DNA of 64,000 nt, taken from the NCBI RefSeq assembly GCF_019976755.1, contig NZ_AP023443.1, forward strand, positions 62,001-126,000. Reading direction: 5' to 3'. A program made the translations under genes and the position numbers. The notes under the pieces are model-generated. The model had not been told where the DNA came from and made no database searches. It was given only the letters and a program-made list of their open reading frames with translations. Shown here in pieces: positions 9,125-16,970 of this stretch. This DNA is from Nostoc sp. MS1. Its GTDB lineage: Bacteria; Cyanobacteriota; Cyanobacteriia; Cyanobacteriales; Nostocaceae. The number at the start of each line of letters is the position of its first letter. Within the stretch, counting starts at the first letter, position 1.

Positions 9125-9320
9125 TACTGCCAGAGCGATTGCTCTTGCGACTTTCGTTATAAGAAAGAGTATAACGATACACAAGAAAAACTCCCAAAGA
9201 TACAATTGCACCTCCTAACCCTACAGTCCAGGTTAATGCTTCACCGAGAAACCAATGCCCAAACACTACACCGATGACTGGTGCAATAAACAGGAAAGTC
9301 GAAACTGTATTTGCACTGTA
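9117..9320 (-). pseudogene. EamA/DMT-family transporter, C-terminal stump
   Basis: The minus strand reads NTVSTFLFIAPVIGVVFGHW, then FLGEALTW and GGAIVSLGVFLVYRY before its stop. These are the last two transmembrane helices of an EamA drug/metabolite transporter, including the conserved APV...GE pattern. The upstream three quarters are gone: the frame runs directly into the end of the IS630 element at 9321. The 5' part of the gene does not appear on the other side of the element, so this is a truncated remnant, not a simple interruption. Confidence 0.75.
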
Positions 9321-9402
9321 AGTAGAACAAGGTGAAAAAACCAAAGTGTGTAAAGATAAGTAAGTAAGTCGTGGTGAAAATTTATAAGTATGTAACAAAC
9401 AA

Positions 9403-9972
9403 TTAAGCAGAAGAATAAGAGTTAAATTTTACACGTTTTGTACTGTAGTTTCTCTTTTCACCTTTTCTTTGAACTCCATCAATGACAGCATAAGCAAGGT
9501 CTAATTCGTCATCAAAAGTTTTCGAGGCAAGTTCATCTTTTTTAAGGTGTTGCCACTCTAATTCAATGGGATTCATTTCTGAACAATATTTGGGTAAAAA
9601 GAAGATGTACAAACCCATGTCTTCCCACTTTGACCATAATTGCTGAACCTCTTTACACCGATGTATCGGGCCGTTGTCCTGCACGATGACTCTGATGCGT
9701 CCTGATTGTTTGGCTTCTGCTGCTTCAAGCTCCATCATTTGGATATAGGATTTGCGTGAAACGCCGCCAATCACCAAACCGTACACAAAGCTAATTAGGG
9801 GTTGAAGGAACCCAATAATACTTAACCTTCGCCCCCTACGTTTACTTTGCTCCAAGCGTTTTTGCTGTCCTCGAAAGTAATAACTGTAACTCGGTTCACT
9901 CCAAGCACAAAACCCTGATTCATCCACATACTTTAAATCGATTTCGCCAACAGCAGCAGATAATTCCAGCAT
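9403..9972 (-). CDS. IS630 transposase, C-terminal DDE half (orfB)
   Basis: 189 residues from the first ATG, but the frame is open further upstream and continues the protein of orfA. It contains the catalytic triad of the IS630 DDE domain: Asp in KYVDESGFC, Asp in VIVQDNGPIHRC and Glu in NPIELEWQHLK. Read in this frame upstream of 9972 the sequence continues WKRTRKSHKGKQDP, the normal linker of these transposases. It is therefore probably made as a fusion with orfA through a frameshift at 10053-10064, not from its own start. Confidence 0.85.
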   Translation of the reverse strand: MLELSAAVGEIDLKYVDESGFCAWSEPSYSYYFRGQQKRLEQSKRRGRRLSIIGFLQPLISFVYGLVIGGVSRKSYIQMMELEAAEAKQSGRIRVIVQDNGPIHRCKEVQQLWSKWEDMGLYIFFLPKYCSEMNPIELEWQHLKKDELASKTFDDELDLAYAVIDGVQRKGEKRNYSTKRVKFNSYSSA

Positions 9973-10001
9973 TTCTAAGTCTGCCTGTTTGATTTGCTGT
10001 A

Positions 10002-10457
10002 CTACCGGGTCTTGTTTCCCCTTATGACTTTTTCGTGTTCGCTTCCAAATGACCCCCTTTTTTTGAGTACCTGCCTTAACCAGTCAGGACTCAATTTCAC
10101 GGAGCGTTCTTGCTCTAATTTTTGGGCTAATTGAACACTATTATATGTACGTGGTTCTTGCTCCAAGCATTTTTCTAAGAACGCCATGTCAGCTTCTGCC
10201 CACCTTGATTTTCCTCCCCGCCCTGCTTTCTCCCACAGTCCTTCTAGACCTTGTTTTTCCCATCTATGCAAAACTTCTCTTACTGTTTGGGCAGTCCAGT
10301 CAAAGTGATCTGCTATCTTCTCTACGTACCAACCATGTGCGCTTAATCTGATCACTTCGGCTCGGTCTTTCACTTTCTGGGGTACATCTGCCGTTCTCAG
10401 GTTGAACAGAATTTTATCTTGCTTAGGAGTCAGAAATACCCTTAAACGGCAGCCCAT
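10002..10457 (-). CDS. IS630 transposase, N-terminal helix-turn-helix half (orfA)
   Basis: 151 residues. The region KVKDRAEVIRLSAHGWYVEKI followed by ADHFDWTAQTVREVLHRW is the paired HTH DNA-binding part of IS630 transposases, and the WAEADMAFLEKCLEQ region follows. After LRQVLKKRG the frame passes a run of seven A and five G and soon stops. A -1 shift on that run continues into orfB and gives a protein of about 351 residues, the usual size for the family. Confidence 0.85.
   Translation of the reverse strand: MGCRLRVFLTPKQDKILFNLRTADVPQKVKDRAEVIRLSAHGWYVEKIADHFDWTAQTVREVLHRWEKQGLEGLWEKAGRGGKSRWAEADMAFLEKCLEQEPRTYNSVQLAQKLEQERSVKLSPDWLRQVLKKRGSFGSEHEKVIRGNKTR
10053..10064 (-). other. Candidate -1 frameshift site in the IS630 transposase
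   Basis: On the coding (minus) strand the run is AAAAAAAGGGGG. The upstream frame reads aaa aaa agg ggg, and the downstream transposase frame reads aaa aaa aag ggg. Slippage by one base, ribosomal or transcriptional, joins orfA to orfB. Homopolymer slippage is established in several IS families. That it works here is inference; a disabling indel is the alternative. Confidence 0.55.
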
Positions 10458-10533
10458 ATCCCTGTTACCTTGGTAAACACATTTATGTATTTACTTATCT
10501 TTACACACTTTGGTTTTTTCACCTTGTTCTACT

Positions 10534-11638
10534 TATCATCACCATAGCAATTTTGGCAGTAATAGCAGGAGCAGAAGGTTGGGAAGATATTGAGGAGTAT
10601 GGAATCAGTAAACAGGAGTGGTTGAAAACGTTTTTGCAAATACCATTTGGAATACCCAGTCCCGATACTTTTAGGAGGGTGTTTGAAAGAATTAACCCAA
10701 AAGAATTTGAGCAATGTTTTCGGGAGTGGGTACAATCACTAATTGAGAAATTGGGAGTAGAAGTAGTAGCCATAGATGGCAAAACCCATAGAGGCTCATA
10801 TGATCGGGAATCTCAGCTAAAAGCATTACACACGGTCAGTGCCTGGTCGAGTGAACACCGTCTGGTCTTGGGACAAACAAAGGTGACTGAAAAATCCAAT
10901 GAAATTACTGCGATTCCAGCACTGTTAGAAATGTTAGACATCTCTGGCTGCATCATTACTATTGATGCAATGGGTACTCAAAAATCGATTGCCGAGAAAA
11001 TTATCGCGGCTGATGCGGATTATATTCTGAGCCTGAAAGAGAATCATCCAAAACTACATCAACAAATCAAAAATTGGTTTGCGACAGCACAATCAATTGG
11101 ATTTAAAAGTATTGATGTCAGCATTAGTCAACGTATTGAAAAAGGACATCACCGCATCGAAAAGCGTACAGTTTACACTGTACCTGTGTCGCAGATTCCT
11201 GAACTTTATCAACTAGACTTATGGGTAGGACTCAAAACAATGGTGATGGTAGTACGTTCGAGTCAGCATTGGAATAAAACAACACAAGAGGTGCAATTTT
11301 ACATTACTAGTCTCAAGAGTGATGCCCACAAAATTGGTAGTGCAATTCGACAGCATTGGGGTATTGAAAATTCTGTTCATTGGACATTAGATGTCACTTT
11401 CAATGAAGATGAATGTCGAATTCGTTCTCTGCACAGTCCACAGAATTTTTCTTTGCTACGTCGCATTGCTCTTAATGCCTTAGAGCGAGAATCCTCTTTC
11501 CGGCGCAGTATTCGCCAAAAGTCACGGCGAGCCGCGATGAATGATCAGTATATGCTTTCTGTTTTGGCTGCATCTCTCCCAAATTCAATACTCTCCTAAA
11601 ATCCTACTGTCAATTGGGTTTGAGACGCGCTGACCCTG
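10534..11638 (+). mobile_element. ISAs1-family insertion sequence, 5' end lost
   Basis: The right part of an ISAs1-type element. Its transposase frame begins abruptly at the IS630 end, and after the stop the sequence TTTGAGACGCGCTGACCCTG (11619-11638) looks like its right terminal inverted repeat. No matching left terminus is present, because the left end was replaced by the IS630 copy. The right boundary is inferred from the repeat-like end and is approximate. Confidence 0.6.
10535..11599 (+). pseudogene. ISAs1-family DDE transposase, N-terminally truncated
   Basis: About 354 codons are open from the IS630 junction. It begins in the middle of the N-terminal helix (IITIAILAVIAGAEGWEDIE), where intact members have about 30 more residues. 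Catalytic residues are visible: Asp in VVAIDGKTHRGS, Asp in IITIDAMGTQ, and Glu in DVTFNEDECRIR. The HWGIENSVHWTLD segment is characteristic of the family. There is no ATG near the break; only an internal TTG at 10553 could start translation. It is probably inactive. Confidence 0.8.
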
Positions 11639-11778
11639 TGGCTTTTGATTTATATGAAGCGCGGGGGAATATAGTTTATTGCGTTTTTACAAGGAGTTTA
11701 ATCATGGATTTGTTTAAAGATTACGAAGTGTATAAAGATTTATTTGGAGTTGAGAATAGGATGAGGAGAAAAGAATAA
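11638..11778 (+). other. Unassigned remnant frame downstream of the ISAs1 element
   Basis: An open frame of 46 codons runs from the ISAs1 end (VAFDLYEARGNIVYCVFT...) to a TAA at 11776, with a good AAGGAG before an internal ATG at 11704. It resembles the tail of a gene cut by the element, but I do not recognise the family. The rest, to 11824, is AT-rich without other signals. Confidence 0.25.
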
Positions 11779-11824
11779 ACAGCCCCAGAACTTAAAATCA
11801 ATAAAAACGATAAAATGTAAATAT

Positions 11825-12430
11825 ATGAAATGCAACCATCAAAGTAAACTTAATCTCTCCCAGGATGATTATCTATATTCTCTGTTGCGAGTTGGGGAGT
11901 TTTGTTATGTTTATAATCTGCCTCAGACGAGTAAATCTGGTTTGCGACAGCGAGTAATGCGGCGATTGCAAGACGATGGATTTGCTTGTGCGGTTGTTGA
12001 TGTCGCGGAGATTAATACAGATGTTATTACGATTGAACAATGGTACGTCAAGCTAATAAATAAATTGGTAGAAGAATTTAACCTTCAGACTGAATTTAAT
12101 TTAAAAACTTGGTGGCAGAAAAACAGTTTATTTTCTCCTGTGCGGTGTTTTAGTAAGTTCATTGAGACAATTTTATTGCCAAAAGTTAACAACAATATTG
12201 TGATTTTCGTTGATGAAATTGATAGTGTTTCGAGCTTGGCTTTTAATTCAGATGACTTTTTTGTTGTAATTCGGGATTGTTATAATCGCCGAGCAGATAA
12301 ACCAGAGTATAAACGTATCACTTTTGCATTGCTTGGAGTTTCTACACCTTACGATTTAATTCAAGATAAAAAACGCACACCTTTTGATATTGGTCGGGTA
12401 ATTGATTCAGCTTCTTTACAGGCGATGTGA
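11825..12430 (+). pseudogene. AAA-like domain protein (AAA_35 type), truncated, with degenerate P-loop
   Basis: 201 residues that follow the N-terminal AAA-like module of large cyanobacterial proteins: LLRVGEFCYVYNL..., a VEEFNLQTEFNLKTWW segment, IVIFVDEIDSVSSLAF (Walker B), CYNRRADKPEYKRITFALLG and DKKRTPFDIG. In intact relatives this module continues and is fused to WD40 or CHAT-type parts. Here the homology ends at DIGRVIDS and a stop follows within 10 codons. The usual RQMGKSSLR Walker A reads LPQTSKSGLR, so the key glycine is lost. Probably a dead remnant. Confidence 0.7.
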
Positions 12431-12489
12431 GCAGAAAAAACTAGCCACTCTAGCTGATAGAGTAGTTGAAATATCAACCCAAAATCCCA

Positions 12490-12723
12490 ATCACCGTAGC
12501 CAGAACAGCAGCAGCGCGAGTCTACGATTAGGCTTACAACGGAGATCGCAAGGATTTAGCAATCGCTCACAAAGATGGACAATTAATTTTCAGCTTGGAA
12601 TCTGGGAAGGTGAAAACTAATCAAGTTACGCAGTCCGTATTACAAGCTTTTGAGCAAGCCAACAATCAGGCACAGGCAATTTTGGCTAAAACTAAAGTTC
12701 AGGGAACTGAAATTCAACAGTGA
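12490..12723 (+). pseudogene. C-terminal remnant of an unidentified cyanobacterial protein
   Basis: One frame reads ITVARTAAARVYD, an internal TAG, then NGDRKDLAIAHKDGQLIFSL, ESGKVKTNQVTQSVLQAFEQ and ANNQAQAILAKTKVQGTE before a stop. The coherent amphipathic tail with one in-frame stop looks like a decayed coding sequence. Family not recognised. It fills most of the gap between the AAA-like stump and the oxidoreductase. Confidence 0.4.
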
Positions 12724-12778
12724 TGGTGAAAGACAATTTATAAATGAAGAGTGTAACAGCAAGCAGTTGATTAAATCT

Positions 12779-13783
12779 ATGAAAGCAATTGTATTAGAAT
12801 CTCCGGGTGATCCGACAGCGCTGAAGTTAAAACAGATGACAAAACCATCTCCTCAGCCTGGATGGGTGCTAATCAAGGTAAAAGCTTTTGGACTAAACCG
12901 TTCTGAGATGTTCACTCGTCAAGGGTATTCTCAAGGTGTTCAACTTCCCAGAGTTTTAGGGATTGAGTGCGTTGGAGTTGTGGAAGCGGCTCCTGAAACA
13001 GCATTTGAGCCAGGTCAGAAGGTAGCAGCGATTATGGGAGGCATGGGACGAGCGTTTGATGGCAGCTATGCTGAATACACCTGTGTACCCCAAACCTGTG
13101 TTTTTCCGATTAATAGTAACCTCGACTGGTCAGTCTTAGGAGCAATACCAGAAATGTTCCAGACGGCTTATGGTTCTCTGGTGTCTGGTTTAAATGTGCA
13201 GGCGGGACAAACGTTATTGGTTCGGGGGGGTAGTTCATCAGTAGGTATGGCCGCTACACATCTTGCCAAACAAATGGGGCTAACGGTTGTGGCAACTACT
13301 CGTAATTCTTCTAAAATAAAAGCTTTGCAAGCAAATGGAGCTGATCACGTTGTCATAGATACAGGAGAGATCGTTACCTCAATCCGGCAAAGCTATTCTA
13401 AGGGGTTTGATTGCGTTTTAGAACTGGTAGGCACGTCTACTTTGATGGATTCACTGCAATGTGTGGTTCCTGGTGGTATCGTCTGCATGAGTGGAATTTT
13501 GGGTAATGCTTGGACATTAAGTAACTTTGCACCAATGGATGATATTCCGCATACAGTAAAATTGACGGTTTATAGTGGAGGTTGTGAAGATTTATCTGGC
13601 GAATACTTACAAAGATTTATTGATGGTGTAGAAGCAGGGCAAAATCGAGTAAATATAGATCGTGTGTTTAAGTTTGATGAGATTGTTCAAGCACATCAAT
13701 ATATGGAATCTAATCAAGCAACAGGAAAATTAGTAGTTTTAGTTGATGAGCAGGATAACTCTAACAAAAGTTCAAACATCTAA
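12779..13783 (+). CDS. NADPH:quinone oxidoreductase / zinc-independent alcohol dehydrogenase (MDR family)
   Basis: 334 residues from the ATG at 12779, where homology begins (MKAIVLESPGDPTALKLKQM). An in-frame start at 12650 would add 43 residues that do not look coding. N-terminal GroES-like domain with LNRSEMFTRQGYSQGVQLPR and VLGIECVGVV. The Rossmann domain has GQTLLVRGGSSSVGMAATHL as the cofactor loop. The structural and catalytic zinc cysteines of true alcohol dehydrogenases are absent, which fits the quinone-reductase branch. Cytosolic, NADPH-dependent. It stands alone among remnants, so its substrate cannot be inferred from context. Confidence 0.85.
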   Translation: MKAIVLESPGDPTALKLKQMTKPSPQPGWVLIKVKAFGLNRSEMFTRQGYSQGVQLPRVLGIECVGVVEAAPETAFEPGQKVAAIMGGMGRAFDGSYAEYTCVPQTCVFPINSNLDWSVLGAIPEMFQTAYGSLVSGLNVQAGQTLLVRGGSSSVGMAATHLAKQMGLTVVATTRNSSKIKALQANGADHVVIDTGEIVTSIRQSYSKGFDCVLELVGTSTLMDSLQCVVPGGIVCMSGILGNAWTLSNFAPMDDIPHTVKLTVYSGGCEDLSGEYLQRFIDGVEAGQNRVNIDRVFKFDEIVQAHQYMESNQATGKLVVLVDEQDNSNKSSNI

Positions 13784-13892
13784 AGTTAAATTTGAATTTG
13801 TATTTTTGAAAATGGAGTGAATCAACTGACAAGCCTACATGAGCAAAAATTTTCTAAAATTTTAATAGAAAAAGCAGTTAAATAATAAATAG

Positions 13893-15308
13893 ATGCAATT
13901 AAAGACTCCGCCGCAAAACTTTTTGTACACACTGTTAGCATTACGTGATTATTACGCGCCGATTGTAGAAGAGTATGAAAGGTTATACACACAAGCGAAC
14001 GATAACCTCCATCATGTAGAAGCATTACTAGCAAACTGGCCAGCAAAGCCAAGCGAACTGACCAATCGCTTAATACCAGAGCAAGTGGCACAAGTGCCTA
14101 GTGCGGCTGAAAAAACAAATGTGCCTTTAAACGGTAGCCAAAACATTTCAGAAATTGAGACTAACTTAGCCCAAACCGATACCACATTAGAAGCAATTCA
14201 TAACCTAAAAACAGAACATTTATTCCTAGCGATGGTTGGTACTAATGCCCAGCCAGAGATTCCACAGCTAGATGATACTGCTTTAGAAACCTCATCCTCA
14301 TACAATAGCAATGCGATTAGCGAAGCTGAAACCGCCGCATTAGAATCTAACCCCGTTCAAGAAGACTCATATTTAGATTCTGGGGATGACGCAGGGCAAA
14401 CACAGGGAGAGCCAGAAGAAACTAATGATGTACAACAGCCAGCTACAGACAAGATAGAAACCGATGTATCATCTGTAAGCCAAGAAGATAAACAAACACA
14501 ACCTATTGATGAATCAGCTACTGTTGCCCAAGAGGACTTATCCTCAGACAATAACAATAACATTGTAGAAACTGAGGATGCGGTGGAGGCAGCCTCCGAT
14601 CACGTAAAAAGCAACAGTTCATCAACAGCCACCCAAAACGAACATCAACAAGCACAATCAACATCTAGCAATCAAGAGACTGCACAGCAAACACAGGACG
14701 AGATGCGTTCTTTGGGCGAGGTTCCCATGCTGGAGGAATACTTTGGACTCAGGCGCATAGAAGCAGTCCAAAAGCTACTACAAAAACATCCGGGTAATAT
14801 CTGCCATGTAGATTTCGTGTTGCGTGCGCTCTATGGTGAGTTAGAGCCAGATATTAGAAAAACAGTGAGAGGTAGAGTTCAATCAACACTAACTCAGGGG
14901 AAAAATGACGGCAGATGGTTTTTGGTTCCTGGAAAGTCGGGTTATTACACTATAGATTTAAAATTGCTCACATCGAACCGGAAAACTAGTTCTTCTAAAC
15001 AGGAAAACAATAAAAAACCGTCTCCCCAATCCAAAGCGAATGCTGTGCCGATGATAGGAGAATTTGAAGGCAAGTTTGTGATTGATGCGCTGACTATTTT
15101 ATTGCAACAAAACCCAGGAAAAGTGTTTAATGTCGCTCAAGTCATTGAAGCCCTATATGGTGAATTAGACCCCCAAGAAATTAAGGAGGTCAAGCCCAGT
15201 GTGCTGAATGAATTGTCGCGTGGTCATCGTACAGGCATATTCTTCAGAGTGCCAGGGGAAAAAGGTGTTTACACTTGGGATGTGAAGTTACTTACCTCAC
15301 AGAGTTAG
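13893..15308 (+). CDS. Unknown protein with two C-terminal winged-helix-like repeats and an acidic linker
   Basis: 471 residues. The N-terminus (about 1-60) is helical. Residues about 70-270 are rich in Glu, Asp, Gln, Ser and Thr and are probably disordered. The C-terminus holds two related domains of about 80 residues. The first runs from PMLEEYFGLRRIEAVQKLLQ through VLRALYGELEPD to YYTIDLKLLTS. The second runs from PMIGEFEGKFVIDALTILLQ through VIEALYGELDPQ to VYTWDVKLLTSQ. The repeated ALYGEL.P and final V(P)G..G.Y..D.KLLTS are striking. I read them as winged-helix-like DNA-binding units, which is inference. The next gene, 144 bp on, is a sigma factor. Confidence 0.75.
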   Translation: MQLKTPPQNFLYTLLALRDYYAPIVEEYERLYTQANDNLHHVEALLANWPAKPSELTNRLIPEQVAQVPSAAEKTNVPLNGSQNISEIETNLAQTDTTLEAIHNLKTEHLFLAMVGTNAQPEIPQLDDTALETSSSYNSNAISEAETAALESNPVQEDSYLDSGDDAGQTQGEPEETNDVQQPATDKIETDVSSVSQEDKQTQPIDESATVAQEDLSSDNNNNIVETEDAVEAASDHVKSNSSSTATQNEHQQAQSTSSNQETAQQTQDEMRSLGEVPMLEEYFGLRRIEAVQKLLQKHPGNICHVDFVLRALYGELEPDIRKTVRGRVQSTLTQGKNDGRWFLVPGKSGYYTIDLKLLTSNRKTSSSKQENNKKPSPQSKANAVPMIGEFEGKFVIDALTILLQQNPGKVFNVAQVIEALYGELDPQEIKEVKPSVLNELSRGHRTGIFFRVPGEKGVYTWDVKLLTSQS

Positions 15309-15452
15309 CTGATAAGATATATTGCTTTGAAATTTATTTGCAGGCAGGAGTAGGTATAATACATAAAATTACATCTTGTGGTTGATATTGTTTCAAGGCT
15401 GTTCGTCATATACTTTGAGTCTTGTGCAATTGTGGAGAAGAGCTAAAGTTGT

Positions 15453-16403
15453 ATGCCTAGCCTAAGTTCTGATTTGGTACGCATCTATTTACAAGAGATT
15501 GGTCAGTTTCCTTTGTTAACCTCTGACCAAGAAATAACTTATGGCAGGCAAGTACAGCAGATGATTGCCGTTCAAGAGCAACAGCATGAACTTAGTCAAA
15601 AACTGGATCGAGAACCGACAACAGCAGAATTAGCGAATTTCCTCAACAAAACTGAAACACAAGTCAATCAAATACTTGAGCTTGGTCAAAGAGCCAAGCA
15701 AAAGATGATCACTGCAAATCTACGGCTGGTAGTTTCTATCGCCAAAAAATATCAGCGCCGTAACTTAGAGTTTTTGGATTTAGTTCAAGAAGGCGCGATC
15801 GGTCTACAAAGAGGAATAGAAAAGTTTGACCCTAATCGTGGTTATAAGTTATCCACTTACGCATATTGGTGGATTAGTCAGGCTATTACCAGAGCGATCG
15901 CCGAAAAATCTCGCACAGTCAGGCTACCGATTCACGTTAACGAAAAACTCAACCAAATTAAGAAGGTACAGCGAGAGTTTTTTCAAACGCTAGGTCGCCG
16001 TCCTAGTGTAGCAGAAATTGCCCAAAAATTAGAATTAGAACCCAACCAAATTCGAGAATATCTCAAGGTTGCCAGTGGGACGATTTCTCTAGATTTAAAG
16101 GTAGGGGATAACCAAGAAACAGAACTGAGCGAACTTTTAGCCTCGGAGGGCATTTCGCCAAATGAAAACACCACTCATGAAATGTTGCGTCAAGACCTAA
16201 GTGATTTGTTAGCTTCACTCAAGCCAATGCAACGCGAAGTGTTAATCTTACGCTTTGGACTTTTGGATAACCAAGAGCAAAGTCTAGCCCAGATTGGCGA
16301 AAAGCTAAATATTAGCCGAGAGCGAGTGCGCCAAATCCAGCAGCAGGCAATGACTGCTCTGCGTCGTCAACAGCCATCTATTGGGCAGTATTTAACTTCT
16401 TGA
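15453..16403 (+). CDS. Group 2 RNA polymerase sigma-70 factor
   Basis: 316 residues with regions 1.2 to 4.2: DLVRIYLQEIGQFPLLTSDQ (1.2), ANLRLVVSIAKKYQRR then LEFLDLVQEGAIGLQRGIEK (2.1-2.2), NRGYKLSTYAYWWISQAITR (2.3-2.4, -10 recognition), region 3, and LAQIGEKLNISRERVRQIQQ (4.2 HTH, -35 recognition). There is no long N-terminal region 1.1, which marks the non-essential group 2 factors abundant in cyanobacteria. It directs RNA polymerase to alternative promoters. A GGAGAAGAG stretch lies before the ATG. Which Sig paralogue (B, D or E type) it is cannot be fixed here. Confidence 0.92.
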   Translation: MPSLSSDLVRIYLQEIGQFPLLTSDQEITYGRQVQQMIAVQEQQHELSQKLDREPTTAELANFLNKTETQVNQILELGQRAKQKMITANLRLVVSIAKKYQRRNLEFLDLVQEGAIGLQRGIEKFDPNRGYKLSTYAYWWISQAITRAIAEKSRTVRLPIHVNEKLNQIKKVQREFFQTLGRRPSVAEIAQKLELEPNQIREYLKVASGTISLDLKVGDNQETELSELLASEGISPNENTTHEMLRQDLSDLLASLKPMQREVLILRFGLLDNQEQSLAQIGEKLNISRERVRQIQQQAMTALRRQQPSIGQYLTS

Positions 16404-16536
16404 TAAATGTAACGGTAAAACGGGAGCAAGGGATTAACTAAGGTAGATTAATTACTTTGTGAAGGCTGTGCTTGTGTAATTGAAAATATTGTAGAGTCAA
16501 GAAAAGTCCTAAGTATTGCCTTATGCAAATCACCCT

Positions 16537-16946
16537 ATGACTACCGCACCCTTAAGCTGGCAAGAACTAGAAACCCTCACGAACTATTGAATAGATACTG
16601 TTAATGGTCTTACCAACGCTAAAGCCCGGTTGCGCTTGTTTGGTCAACCCCTTAGATGATAAATTGTTTGATCTAGCCCTACGTTGTGCTTTAACACACA
16701 TGATGACAGGGATTGACTGTGTAACCTCCATCGGGATCTGATGTCGCCCTACGATATCTGCGAGATGGGCTACGCCCCGCCGTAGGCGATCGCATTAATG
16801 TACCGCGAGATATGTCCATCTACGCAGCCAAGCGATTGAGGGAATCTCTGGAAACAACCGCAGCCCTTGTGGGTGATGGGCAGCCAGAACCTATTCCCAC
16901 TAAACATCGACTAGATCAAAACCCGTCTAATTTTGTCAGAAATTGA
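16537..16946 (+). pseudogene. Glutathione S-transferase family pseudogene with large internal deletion
   Basis: The start reads MTTAPLSWQELETLTNY, then a stop, then IDTVNGLTNAKARLRLFGQP. After more stops the end reads LALRCALTHMMTGIDCV, DVALRYL, INVPRDMSIYAAKRLRESLE and TTAALVGDGQPEPIPTKHRL to a stop. These are the N- and C-termini of one long cyanobacterial GST-type protein of about 400 residues, fused across a deletion of roughly 270 codons. Several stops and frame changes confirm decay. A 24-bp repeat sits inside the C-terminal part (16767-16790). Confidence 0.7.
16767..16790 (+). repeat. 24-bp small dispersed repeat inserted in the GST pseudogene
   Basis: Bases 16767-16790, beginning GGGCTACGCCCCGCC and ending GTAGGCGAT, interrupt an otherwise conserved RD|RINVPRDM reading. 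The insertion is 24 nt, an exact multiple of three, and has a short CTACG...CGTAG hairpin core. This matches the properties of the small dispersed repeats known from Nostoc genomes. Confidence 0.6.
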
Positions 16947-16970
16947 CACTTAAAGACCTGAATCAATAAT

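Larger units (their letters stand above)
9321..10533 (-). mobile_element. Complete IS630-family insertion sequence
   Basis: Bases 9321-9363 and 10491-10533 are perfect 43-bp inverted repeats (outer end AGTAGAACAAGGTG). Both sides are flanked by TA (9319-9320 and 10534-10535), the target dinucleotide of IS630/Tc1-type elements. The 1213-bp element carries a transposase in two overlapping minus-strand frames. The left flank is transporter sequence and the right flank is the interior of another transposase, so the two flanks are not halves of one gene. Confidence 0.92.

Noticed and set aside
12402..12620. 72-codon open frame after the AAA-like stump
   Set aside because: Low-complexity Arg/Ser-rich reading that is an alternative frame of a decayed coding region.
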